DNA of 64,000 nt from JAXLQL01 sp046331625 (GTDB lineage Bacteria > Acidobacteriota > Terriglobia > Bryobacterales > Bryobacteraceae): assembly GCA_046331625.1 (NCBI GenBank), contig JAXLQL010000010.1, forward strand, positions 124,001-188,000, written 5' to 3'. The first letter of the stretch is position 1; every line of letters begins with the position of its first letter. This document shows positions 44,319 through 54,907 of this stretch, one piece after another. A program made the translations under genes and the position numbers. Below the pieces are notes generated by a model. That model did no database searches and was not told the origin of the DNA. It saw only the letters and a program-made list of their open reading frames with translations.

Positions 44319-46952
44319 CTATTCCTGATTGTAGCTCTCGAGCTTCGCTCGGATGCGGCCGTGATCCGATGAATCGCAACGCGCCAGCAGGCCCAACAAC
44401 AGGGCCGCGATGCTATCGAAGGTAGTCGACAGTTCGTCGCGCACCGGGGGCGGCAGACTCTGATCGCCCAGCTTGTCCTCGAGAATCAAGTAGGCTCCCC
44501 AAACGGTTTCGATCGCCGCGTTCAGCGCCTGACTCGCCAACTTCGGATTCTCCGAGTACAGTACGGCAGGTTTGCCGGAGCGCCCGATGTCGCTGCCAAC
44601 GGCCGCGAAAGCGGCTCGCAGGAATTGTTGATGGATTTGCGCCGAACCGAATTCCTGTTCGATGTTCACATGACGCTGAGCGATCTCATAGACTGTGTCC
44701 GTGGGTGAAGAGTCGGCCTTCAGACGGTGCTCCAACTCGAGTCTGGCTACCTGCTGCAGGCCGGTTACCGCTTTGGGGTTCTTACTATAGGTCAGCGGAC
44801 GGAACATCGCTCGAAATGCGTGTTTTTCGCCGCGCTCGGCGGACTGGATAGCCGCCTCGGTTGCGACGATCAGCGCTGGTATCCGGTGAACCGCCATTCT
44901 GACTCCGAGTTCGAAGAATACGTTCGGCCTCCACTCCGTCCAATCCACGACGCACACCCTGGCGAAACGAATCAACTCATACAAACGTTCCGCCACCAAC
45001 AGCGGAGATGAATACTCCGTCACGCGCCGCAAAACGAGTATCCGGCCACCGGTATCCACGCGGTCGAGCGCCAGCTTGAGCGCCTCCCAGGATTTCTCGT
45101 GTTTGGGGCTGAACGAGCAGAGCCCCAGAGCCTCGACTTGGTTTGGATGGGCGTCCGGTGTACGCCGCTTGGTTCGTCTGACGATGTCGAACACAGGAAG
45201 ATCGCGATATCCTCCCGCATCGCTGCGCAGCGTCTTGAACGCGGAAGCAATGGAGTCTGCCAGCAGTGTGGCGCTGGCCTGCGCCTTCTGAAACGGAAGG
45301 GAGAGAATCTGAAGTTCTTTCAAGTTGAACGGCAACTCCGCCCAATCCTTCGCCTTGATCATCCTGCTGGTGACGGCCAATGTAACGCCGCGTCTCACGG
45401 CTGACCGTATCCCCATCAGCATCATCCCAGCCAGATCGGACTTCCCCATGTCTTTTCCGAGTTCAAAAATCACCAAAGGAGAACTACACATCGCCCGCGT
45501 GAAGGATAGCAGGGCTTCCCGATTCGGCAGGCAGCGCGCAGCGTCGATCGGCACGGGGTTCACGTCGAGGCCAAAATCCGGGCGCTGCTGAATCGCGCTT
45601 TGCGCCATCAACGCCAGTTCGTCTTGGCTTGCGGGCTTGCACACCACAAGGCACGTTCTAGCCAGTTTGCCGCTGGGGAGCCGCGCGAAGGGCGTCTCCC
45701 AGAGGCGCTGGCGAGTGAGATCTTCGGCGACCTTGACGCGACTCCACTGTTCCTTCAGCTTCGCGGCGCCGTCCTGAATGCCTTCGATAGCGGCGATTGC
45801 CGGCGGCTTCGGCCCGAAACGGAACAATACACGCTTTGCGGGTTCGCGGCTCTTCTCCACAACCTGCCTTTGCAGTTCGGCCAGCACGGGATCGTCTGGG
45901 TTCCGGGCGTCTATCTGGGGATTACCGTCGGGCCAGACGATGTGCTCGAACGCCCGGATGGCATCCAAATGTGCGGCAACGAAGCGATTGATGGCGCATG
46001 CCCGGGGATCGAGGTATGAGCAGACACCCGGCCCAGGCCCCGCCAGGAAGACCTTACGTGTCAGGTTCAGCTTGCTTCGCAGATACCTTTCGATCTGCGG
46101 CGCCTTCGGAAGTATCTGGGACAGGGTCAAGGTCAACCACCCAGCATCCTCCGCTCGAGGATCGGATTCGCATGTGCGAATCTCCTGCAGCGTGGCTGCA
46201 GGTACCAGTCGGATGATCTCCTGCAAGAAACGCTCGTGATCGAACTTCAACACGCAAGCACGCATCAAGTCGGTCAGGGCCCCGTCGCCGTAGCCGAGAA
46301 TGAGAATGCTCGGATTGTCGCGCGCGGCGTAGTCGACCGGGTCTCCTTCCCAATAGCTGTTCTGCTTCTGTCCCTCCGGTTCGAGCCCGAAGCCCGCTGC
46401 GATGAGGACGAGGTCGAAATCTCGCGGGCCTTTTTTCCACTCGACGCTCACGCGGCCGGCCGCTTGACGAACAGCGGCGACCTTCGTCGAAGGCAGGAAC
46501 TCGACGGGCTTCAGGGCCTTGAACCGAGCCTCCAACGACGCCGCCACTTCGGCCGCCGTGCCCGCGCTCCAGTTCATCACGGGAAGCTTCGCGTCACTCT
46601 CCGCAGGATCGATCGCCGAGAACGGCCAGTCATAGATTGTCGGATGCAAGTAGCGGTGCCGGCTGTTCCCTTGAATGCTCAACGGACCCGGTGCCTTTTC
46701 GAACACCGTCACCTTGGCTTCATATTCGAGCAGACGCGCCGCCGCCGTAACGCCCGCCGCGCCCGCGCCGATCACCGCGACACTCTTCCCCGCCAGCGGA
46801 CCCCGATTGCTGTGGTATTCGAGCGCGTCCACAAGATTGATCGCTCTGCACTGCTGCGAGTAGAAGGTCACACGTCTGGCATGAACGCCCAGTACGTATA
46901 CATCCGGATTGTCCGGGAGCGCGGACAACTCCAGAATCTGGTGATAGGGCAT
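44319..46952 (-). CDS. FAD-dependent oxidoreductase fused to two TIR-like domains
   Basis: An 877-residue single-frame protein. Residues about 1-340 are a two-Rossmann FAD oxidoreductase: VAVIGAGAAGVTAAARLLE (GAGAAG at 62-67), VTVFEKA (acidic end of the strand), FDLVLIAAGFGLE, and SILILGYGDGALTDL (219-228), which looks like a second dinucleotide site. After a linker with helical spacer, residues about 430-580 form an alpha/beta domain (TCLVVCKPASQDELALM... SSPLVIFELGKDMGKSDLAGMM). Residues about 605-730 form another, with ARVCVVDWTEWRPNVFFELGVRMA at 664-687, the pattern of TIR-like/2-deoxyribosyltransferase-like folds. The C-terminus (740-877) is helical. The fusion is unusual; its neighbours are a TPR-like gene and envelope-glycan genes. 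No function can be assigned; a signalling or defence effector is one possibility. Confidence 0.8.
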   Translation of the reverse strand: MPYHQILELSALPDNPDVYVLGVHARRVTFYSQQCRAINLVDALEYHSNRGPLAGKSVAVIGAGAAGVTAAARLLEYEAKVTVFEKAPGPLSIQGNSRHRYLHPTIYDWPFSAIDPAESDAKLPVMNWSAGTAAEVAASLEARFKALKPVEFLPSTKVAAVRQAAGRVSVEWKKGPRDFDLVLIAAGFGLEPEGQKQNSYWEGDPVDYAARDNPSILILGYGDGALTDLMRACVLKFDHERFLQEIIRLVPAATLQEIRTCESDPRAEDAGWLTLTLSQILPKAPQIERYLRSKLNLTRKVFLAGPGPGVCSYLDPRACAINRFVAAHLDAIRAFEHIVWPDGNPQIDARNPDDPVLAELQRQVVEKSREPAKRVLFRFGPKPPAIAAIEGIQDGAAKLKEQWSRVKVAEDLTRQRLWETPFARLPSGKLARTCLVVCKPASQDELALMAQSAIQQRPDFGLDVNPVPIDAARCLPNREALLSFTRAMCSSPLVIFELGKDMGKSDLAGMMLMGIRSAVRRGVTLAVTSRMIKAKDWAELPFNLKELQILSLPFQKAQASATLLADSIASAFKTLRSDAGGYRDLPVFDIVRRTKRRTPDAHPNQVEALGLCSFSPKHEKSWEALKLALDRVDTGGRILVLRRVTEYSSPLLVAERLYELIRFARVCVVDWTEWRPNVFFELGVRMAVHRIPALIVATEAAIQSAERGEKHAFRAMFRPLTYSKNPKAVTGLQQVARLELEHRLKADSSPTDTVYEIAQRHVNIEQEFGSAQIHQQFLRAAFAAVGSDIGRSGKPAVLYSENPKLASQALNAAIETVWGAYLILEDKLGDQSLPPPVRDELSTTFDSIAALLLGLLARCDSSDHGRIRAKLESYNQE

Positions 46953-47116
46953 CGCGAACTTTCTCTCATCATCGCACTGCGACCCCAGCCACCGCCTACC
47001 TCCGAAGGAGTAACCTCTTCGCGGACTCCGTTGTCCGAACTCACCTATCCCCTCCTCCTCAAACGAGTAGTTGCACTGGCACCGGTGAAGTTCGCTATCC
47101 TCAGAGAAGATCCCTC

Positions 47117-49537
<2,421 letters not shown>

Positions 49538-49542
49538 TTCTC

Positions 49543-49601
49543 ACGGGCCCTTGGCCCGTTAACTCGAGCAAAACTTTCACGGGGACCCCTCGAGGGTCCC
49601 C
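49543..49601 (+). terminator. Two tandem hairpins between lon and engB
   Basis: Two inverted repeats follow the lon stop. The first is ACGGGCC (49543-49549) with GGCCCGT (49553-49559), loop of three. The second is GGGGACCC (49581-49588) with GGGTCCCC (49594-49601). The spacer lacks a long T-run, so they are terminator-like or mRNA-protecting folds rather than clear intrinsic terminators. Confidence 0.5.
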
Positions 49602-49610
49602 AAATCCCCG

Positions 49611-50198
49611 ATGCAATCCGCCCCCGCGCGTTTTATAATGAGTGCAGTCCGTCCGGAGCAGTTCCCCCCAGAGACATTACCCGAGTTCGCGTTTCTGGGC
49701 CGGAGCAATGTCGGCAAGTCCAGCTTGCTGAATGCTCTGGCGGGTCAAAAGGGATTGGCTCACACCAGTTCCACGCCGGGCCGGACGCAGTCGGTGAATT
49801 TTTTCGCCGTCGCGGACCGATACCGGTTCGTGGATCTTCCCGGTTATGGACATGCCGCGGTCTCCAAGTCCGCCAGAGAGTCTTGGAAATCCCTGATCGA
49901 AGCGTTCTTGACACAACGAAACAACCTCGCGCTGTGTTTTCTCTTATTGGATTCCCGGCGCGGTTGGATGCCCCAGGACCTCGAGCTCCGCGATTGGCTC
50001 GATGCCCACCAACGCCGTCACGCGGTGGTTGCGACGAAGTTCGACAAACTTGGGTCCCAGAGTGAACGACACGCTGGGCTGGCCCGTCTCCGCCAACATG
50101 GCAACGGAGCCGAAATCATACCTTTCTCGGCCGTCACAGGCCAGGGAGTGAGGGAAATTTGGCAAACGATATCGAAAACAATGGCCCCAAACCCGTAG
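49611..50198 (+). CDS. engB: Ribosome biogenesis GTPase YsxC/EngB
   Basis: A 195-residue small GTPase. G1 is GRSNVGKS (about residues 30-37), G2 around TPGRTQSVNFF, G3 DLPGYG, G4 TKFDK and G5 in FSAVTGQG. The N-terminal segment (MQSAPARFIMSAVRPEQFPPETLPEFAFLGRS) and the 'SLIEAFLTQRNNLALCFLLLDSRRGWMPQDLELRDWL' block are characteristic of the EngB/YsxC family required for 50S assembly. The gene lies 74 bases after lon and its 3' end overlaps the start of the rho frame by 40 bases, which suggests a co-transcribed lon-engB-rho arrangement. Confidence 0.95.
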   Translation: MQSAPARFIMSAVRPEQFPPETLPEFAFLGRSNVGKSSLLNALAGQKGLAHTSSTPGRTQSVNFFAVADRYRFVDLPGYGHAAVSKSARESWKSLIEAFLTQRNNLALCFLLLDSRRGWMPQDLELRDWLDAHQRRHAVVATKFDKLGSQSERHAGLARLRQHGNGAEIIPFSAVTGQGVREIWQTISKTMAPNP

Positions 50199-51517
50199 AG
50201 GAAACCTCTACGCCCGCCCCCGCCCCGTCAGAGGCGAAACCCCCATCCCCTGACGCCGCGAAGACTGACGCCGCCAAGCCCAAGGCGAAAGCGGCTGCCC
50301 CCAAGGAAACCGCTCCCAAGGAAGCCAGGGACGCAACTCCGCCCAAGGCCGCGCCCCCCAAAGACGCCCCCCCCGCGCAAGCTGCTCCGCCGCCTCCCCC
50401 ACAGATCAAGGAAGCTCCGCCGCAAAAAGAACTTCCCGCTGCGCCTCCCCACAAGGAACTGGCTCCGCCGCCGCCCGTGGCGCAACAGGCGGCTCCCACG
50501 CCACCTCCTCCACCTTCACCGGCAGCGCAGCCGGCGCCGAAAGACGCCTCCACCATCGCCGATAGCGATCTTCCGCTCGGCACCACGCGCCGCAAGCAAG
50601 GCGGCCGCGACGTCATCAGTCTCGACCTGGTCGAGCTCAAGGACATGTCGATCCTCAAGCTCAACCAGATCGCCAAGGATCTCGGCGTCACAGGCGTGGC
50701 AGGCATGCGCAAGCAGGATCTCATCTTCAAGATCCTGCAGGTGCAGGCCGAAAAATCGGGGCTCATCTTCGCCGAGGGCGTGCTCGAATGTTTGCCCGAC
50801 GGCTTCGGATTCCTGCGCGCGCCCGAGTACAACTACCTGCCCGGTCCCGACGATGTGTACGTCTCGCCGTCGCAGATTCGCCGCTTCGATCTGCGCACCG
50901 GCGACACGGTCTCGGGGCAGATCCGCCCACCGAAGGAAGGCGAGCGCTACTTCGCGCTCATCAAGGTGGACGCGATCAACTTCGAGCCGCCGGAAGAGTC
51001 GCGCAACAAGATCTTCTTCGACAACCTGACGCCGCTCTATCCGCTTGAGCGGCTCCGGCTCGAGACCACGCGCGACAACTACTCCGGTCGCGTGATGGAC
51101 ATGCTCACACCGATCGGCAAGGGCCAGCGCGGCCTGATCGCCGCGCCACCGCGCACCGGCAAGACGATGCCGTTGCAGTCGATCGCCAACTGGATCACGA
51201 CGAATCACCCCGAAGTGACGCTGATCGTCCTGCTCATCGACGAGCGCCCGGAAGAAGTCACTGACATGCAGCGTTCGGTGAAGGGCGAGGTGATCAGCTC
51301 CACGTTCGACGAGCCGGCCTCGCGCCACGTGCAGGTGGCGGAAATGGTGATCGAAAAGGCCAAACGCCTGATCGAGCACAAGCGCGACGTGGTGATCCTG
51401 CTCGACTCGATCACGCGCCTCGCTCGCGCCTACAACTCGGTGGTTCCGCCTTCGGGTGCGCCTTCGGCAGGCCGATCGTCGTGCCCAGCGCCTGCGTTTC
51501 TTCGGCGCGGCGCGTAA
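50159..51517 (+). CDS. rho: Transcription termination factor Rho, C-terminus lost by frameshift
   Basis: A 452-residue frame starting with TTG at 50159, inside engB. Residues about 1-140 are a low-complexity extension rich in Pro, Ala and Lys (PPPPQIKEAPPQKELP...), longer than in typical Rho. The Rho core follows: the N-terminal domain ELKDMSILKLNQIAKDLGV, the RNA-binding cold-shock-like region (EGVLECLPDGFGFLRAPEYNYLPGPDDVYVSPSQIRRF), and the ATPase with P-loop APPRTGKTM, VLLIDERPEEVTDM and HKRDVVILLDSITRLARAYNSVVPPSG. Here the frame breaks: compared with the copy at 52927-53417 the next segment is 11 bases shorter, and the frame ends in GAPSAGRSSCPAPAFLRRGA. The C-terminal part (R-loop and helices, normally about 120 more residues) is in a different frame (next entry). 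Confidence 0.9.
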   Translation: MANDIENNGPKPVEETSTPAPAPSEAKPPSPDAAKTDAAKPKAKAAAPKETAPKEARDATPPKAAPPKDAPPAQAAPPPPPQIKEAPPQKELPAAPPHKELAPPPPVAQQAAPTPPPPPSPAAQPAPKDASTIADSDLPLGTTRRKQGGRDVISLDLVELKDMSILKLNQIAKDLGVTGVAGMRKQDLIFKILQVQAEKSGLIFAEGVLECLPDGFGFLRAPEYNYLPGPDDVYVSPSQIRRFDLRTGDTVSGQIRPPKEGERYFALIKVDAINFEPPEESRNKIFFDNLTPLYPLERLRLETTRDNYSGRVMDMLTPIGKGQRGLIAAPPRTGKTMPLQSIANWITTNHPEVTLIVLLIDERPEEVTDMQRSVKGEVISSTFDEPASRHVQVAEMVIEKAKRLIEHKRDVVILLDSITRLARAYNSVVPPSGAPSAGRSSCPAPAFLRRGA

Positions 51518-51858
51518 TATCGAGGAGGGCGGGTCGCTGACGATCGTTGCGACCGCGCTCATCGACACCGGCTCGCGCATGGACGACGTGATCTTCGAAG
51601 AATTCAAGGGCACGGGCAACATGGAAATCCACCTCGACCGTAAGATGGTGGACAAGCGCATCTTCCCGGCGATCGATATTCACAAGAGCGGTACTCGTAA
51701 GGACGAGTTGCTGCTGCCGAAGGAAGACTTGAACCGGATCTGGGTGCTGCGGAAGGTGAAGCCGAGTCCTCCGTCGCTTGAGCGGCATCGAACTGCTGCT
51801 CGAGCGATTGTCGAAGAACCCGAGCAACGCGGCGTTTCTGTCGAGCATGAGCCAGTAG
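51497..51858 (+). pseudogene. rho: Rho C-terminal coding region, out of frame
   Basis: Continuation of rho in another frame: RFFGAARNIEEGGSLTIVATALIDTGSRMDDVIFEEFKGTGNMEIHLDRKMVDKRIFPAIDIHKSGTRKDELLLPKEDLNRIWVLRKV. Near 51757 a second one-base change shifts it again (KPSPPSLERHRTAARA), and the sequence then aligns with the end of the Rho copy, including the last stop (TAG at 51856). Two frame defects within about 300 bases make an intact Rho from this copy impossible unless corrected. The segment aligns base by base, with only synonymous differences in the middle, with 53063-53417. Confidence 0.85.
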
Positions 51859-51943
51859 GTTGTGATACACTTGAAATGGCTGGATAGGGCTGCGTTCGTC
51901 GCGGCTCGTTGGGGCTCTGAGCTCCGTCCGGCTATTCTCATTT

Positions 51944-52708
51944 ATGTACCTCCTGTACGTGGATGAGTCAGGGAATGCGGAGGGGTCCGATTCCAAGCAC
52001 TTCGTTCTGGGCGGCGTGGCTGCTTTCGAACGGCAAGTGTATTGGCTCAACAAAGCCGTGGAAGAAATCTCGCAGATTTTCTTCCAGGACTGTCCTGAGT
52101 ACGTGGAATTTCACGCTCAGCAAATCGCCCAGCACAAAGACCCTCCGTGGAACTCCATCAGCACCCAGACCCGAAATGAGGTAACGGACCGAGTCTACTC
52201 GGTCTTGAACAGCCAGATTTCGCTCAGACGGAACGGTTCTTTTTCGGTCGCAGTGGAGCGAGCATTCGTCGAGGACCAGGACGTGGTAGGGCGTGCGTTC
52301 GAGGAGCTATGCCGCCGCTTCGACTTGTTTCTCCAGAGGCTCGAAAAGGGCGGTGATAACCAGCGGGGGCTGCTCATCTTCGATGAGACCAAGTATGCGC
52401 TCCACCTGCAACGCCTGCTCCGCGAGTTCCGCGACGCGGCGGGCACGCGATTCGGCCGGTTGAAGACATTCGCCGACGTCCCGTTCTTCGCCGACTCCAA
52501 ATCAACGCGGCTGCTCCAACTAGCGGATTTTGTCGCCTACGAGGTGTACAGGCGTTATGAACGTGGAGATACTCGGCTACTGGACAAGATCATAAACAGG
52601 TTCGATAACCAGGGCGAGGTGTTCCATGGTCTCGTCCATCTCACGCAGACCGCCCGCTCTTGTACTTGTCCGGCCTGCTTGTCACGGCGCCTGAGCTCAG
52701 CCACATGA
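51944..52708 (+). CDS. DUF3800 domain protein
   Basis: A 254-residue cytosolic protein. It starts MYLLYVDESGNAEGSDSKHFVLGGV, the characteristic YVDESG opening of DUF3800, and ends with PFFADSKSTRLLQLADFVAYEVYRRYERGD (S, QxAD residues) and a Cys-rich tail (GLVHLTQTARSCTCPACLSRR). The fold is RNase H-like and such proteins are often found in mobile or defence regions. The gene is flanked by the two rho 3' copies, and its start lies 86 bases beyond the broken rho end. The role here is unknown. Confidence 0.9.
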   Translation: MYLLYVDESGNAEGSDSKHFVLGGVAAFERQVYWLNKAVEEISQIFFQDCPEYVEFHAQQIAQHKDPPWNSISTQTRNEVTDRVYSVLNSQISLRRNGSFSVAVERAFVEDQDVVGRAFEELCRRFDLFLQRLEKGGDNQRGLLIFDETKYALHLQRLLREFRDAAGTRFGRLKTFADVPFFADSKSTRLLQLADFVAYEVYRRYERGDTRLLDKIINRFDNQGEVFHGLVHLTQTARSCTCPACLSRRLSSAT

Positions 52709-52797
52709 AGTCCGGCCCCCAAGAGGCATCGCTTTGCCTCTTGATTGGATGTGATCCAAGCAGAAGCTGGGTCCAAGGATGTGAGTGATCTAATTAA

Positions 52798-52830
52798 GCC
52801 GGCTCGTCGAACGTGGAGTTGATCACCTCG
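52798..52830 (-). repeat. Inverted 33-bp snippet of rho
   Basis: The 33 bases here are the reverse complement of rho positions 51286-51318 with one mismatch (coding EVISSTFDEPA in the parent). It lies about 97 bases before the forward 3' copy of rho starts. The one difference changes S to N in the encoded ISS, a variant seen in other Rho proteins, so the snippet may come from a diverged rho. Confidence 0.85.
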
Positions 52831-52926
52831 TGGGGTTGTTTCAAGTCCGCGCGGCGCACGAGACGCGGCCCCGGATAGCTTGGGCTTCTGGCTTGGCATC
52901 GGAGCCTGCGGAGCCCGTCGAGACCT

Positions 52927-53417
52927 ACAAGCGCGACGTGGTGATCCTGCTCGACTCGATCACGCGCCTCGCTCGCGCCTACAACTCGGTGGTTCCGCCC
53001 TCGGGCAAGGTGCTCTCGGGCGGCGTCGATTCGAACGCGCTCCAGCGCCCCAAGCGCTTCTTCGGCGCGGCGCGTAATATCGAGGAGGGCGGGTCGCTGA
53101 CGATCGTGGCGACGGCGCTGATCGATACGGGGTCGCGCATGGACGACGTGATCTTCGAAGAATTCAAGGGCACGGGCAACATGGAAATCCACCTTGACCG
53201 CAAGATGGTGGACAAGCGCATCTTCCCGGCGATCGATATTCACAAGAGCGGTACTCGTAAGGACGAGTTGCTGCTGCCGAAGGAAGACTTGAACCGGATC
53301 TGGGTGCTGCGGAAGGTGTTGAGTCCTCTGTCGCCGGTGGAGTGCATCGAACTGCTGCTCGAGCGATTGTCGAAGAACCCGAGCAACGCGGCGTTTCTGT
53401 CGAGCATGAGCCAGTAA
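52927..53417 (+). pseudogene. rho: Rho C-terminal copy (intact frame, no 5' part)
   Basis: About 490 bases coding KRDVVILLDSITRLARAYNSVVPPSGKVLSGGVDSNALQRPKRFFGAARNIEEGG... to VECIELLLERLSKNPSNAAFLSSMSQ and a TAA. This is the end of Rho with a clean frame, including R-loop and the KVLSGGVDSNALQRPKR segment that is missing in the upstream copy. Upstream of about 52927 homology to rho stops, so the copy has no start of its own. Where it aligns with 51379-51858, the ~10 differences in the middle part are synonymous (GTT/GTG, ACC/ACG, CTC/CTG, GAC/GAT, GGC/GGG). It is followed at 183 bases by the Septu pair. Confidence 0.9.
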
Positions 53418-53599
53418 AACGGCTCTGCGAGCGTTCAGGCCAGAGCCAATGCGCGTAGCCTGCCAGTTCACCGGTGCCAAGCGCCCTCGTAGCGGAATAT
53501 TGCCAAGCAGGTCGCTGCTGTTGAAAAGAAGATGGGCCGAGCCGGCGTTTGGCTACGAGCCCGTGGACAGAGGCGGCGGTCAGGTGGTTGACTGGTAGG

Positions 53600-54907
53600 A
53601 TGCGGATTGATCGCCTCGAATTGGAGAACTTCAAGAAGTTCTCGTCTCTCGCCATTGACTTCCATCCGCACTTCACGCTCCTCGCCGGAGAGAACGGTTC
53701 CGGGAAGACTTCGCTGCTCGATGCCCTTGCGGTGGCGGCAGGGATCTGGCTGGTGGAACCGCCGGACTCGGTCTTGAGCGGAAGCCGGCGTAATATCCTG
53801 AGAAACGAGATTCGCCTGGCGGCGCAGGCCAAGGGCGACCGCGTTCAGTTCGCCGAACAGCGGCCCGTGGTAGTCCGTGCAACGGGACGGCTAGGCGAAG
53901 GCGGGCCGGTGGTTTGGTCCCGGCAAATCCGTCCAACCGGGAGCCGGACCGTTAATGGCGACGCGAAAGAGGCGCTCGATTTCGTACGCTCCGTCTACTC
54001 GCGCGATCAGGCGGGCGAGGCCGTCCTCTGCCCTGTGCTTGCCTACTATGGCGCTGGGCGAGCCTGGCTTCCGTCCAACCAGCGCGGGGAGAAACCCAAG
54101 GCAAACGGAGTTGCGCGACGGTGGGCCGCCCTCTATGACTGCTTCAACGAACGGATCCGGTTCGATGAGTTGACGAAGTGGTTTCGCCGCGAAGCCATCG
54201 AAAGGGGAAATCGTGGAGGCCAGTGGCGCCCCGGCTTCGATGCCGTCCGGATCGCCGTGCTCGGCTCGGTCCCGGACGCCGATGCCATCTGGTTCGATAC
54301 CGATCGCGATCAGATCGTCCTTTCGATCGGCGGCGAGGCGCAGCCTTTCGACAATCTCAGCGCAGGCCAAAAGATGATGCTAGCGATGGTGGCTGATCTC
54401 GCAATCAAAGCGGTCACGCAAAACGCGTTTCTCGTACCGTCCGGTTCCGTATCGGATGGCGATCCTGAGAGGGTACTACGCGAGACTCCCGGGCTCGTGC
54501 TGATCGATGAACTGGATGTGCACCTTCATCCGAAGTGGCAACGCCGTGTAGCGGGCGATCTGAAGAGGATTTTCCCTGGCATTCAATTCGTCTGTACTTC
54601 TCATTCCGCCCAGGTGATCGGCGAGCTGCCCGCGGCTGAAATTCGGCTGTTGGAAGACAGTGCGGTAACTGTTCCGGAGCGCTCGTTCGGCATGGACTCC
54701 AATCGCGTTCTCGAGGAAATCATGGGCGCCTCCACGCGAAATGCCGAACAGAGCCTTTTGCTGCGGCAGTTGTTCGCCGCGATCGACCAGGAGAACTTCG
54801 ATGGCGCACGGGTCCTGCTCTCCAGCATCGAGTCGAACGTCGGACCCGATGAGCCGGAGGTGACGCGCGCCCGCGCGTTGATGGCTTTTCTGGAGTCCGG
54901 CCAGTGA
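53600..54907 (+). CDS. ptuA: Septu-type AAA ATPase PtuA
   Basis: A 435-residue protein from the ATG at 53600 (an in-frame ATG at 53549 would add 17 residues without homology). It starts MRIDRLELENFKKFSSLAIDFHPHFTLLAGENGSGKTSLLDAL, with Walker A at 30-38. The ABC-like signature is NLSAGQKMMLAMVADLA, and Walker B with the adjacent histidine loop is LVLIDELDVHLHPKWQ (about 299-313), followed by FVCTSHSAQVIGELP. This OLD/SMC-like ATPase, together with an HNH gene that overlaps by four bases (GTGA), defines the Septu (PtuA/PtuB) anti-phage module also found with retron Ec78; no reverse transcriptase is present here. Confidence 0.88.
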   Translation: MRIDRLELENFKKFSSLAIDFHPHFTLLAGENGSGKTSLLDALAVAAGIWLVEPPDSVLSGSRRNILRNEIRLAAQAKGDRVQFAEQRPVVVRATGRLGEGGPVVWSRQIRPTGSRTVNGDAKEALDFVRSVYSRDQAGEAVLCPVLAYYGAGRAWLPSNQRGEKPKANGVARRWAALYDCFNERIRFDELTKWFRREAIERGNRGGQWRPGFDAVRIAVLGSVPDADAIWFDTDRDQIVLSIGGEAQPFDNLSAGQKMMLAMVADLAIKAVTQNAFLVPSGSVSDGDPERVLRETPGLVLIDELDVHLHPKWQRRVAGDLKRIFPGIQFVCTSHSAQVIGELPAAEIRLLEDSAVTVPERSFGMDSNRVLEEIMGASTRNAEQSLLLRQLFAAIDQENFDGARVLLSSIESNVGPDEPEVTRARALMAFLESGQ

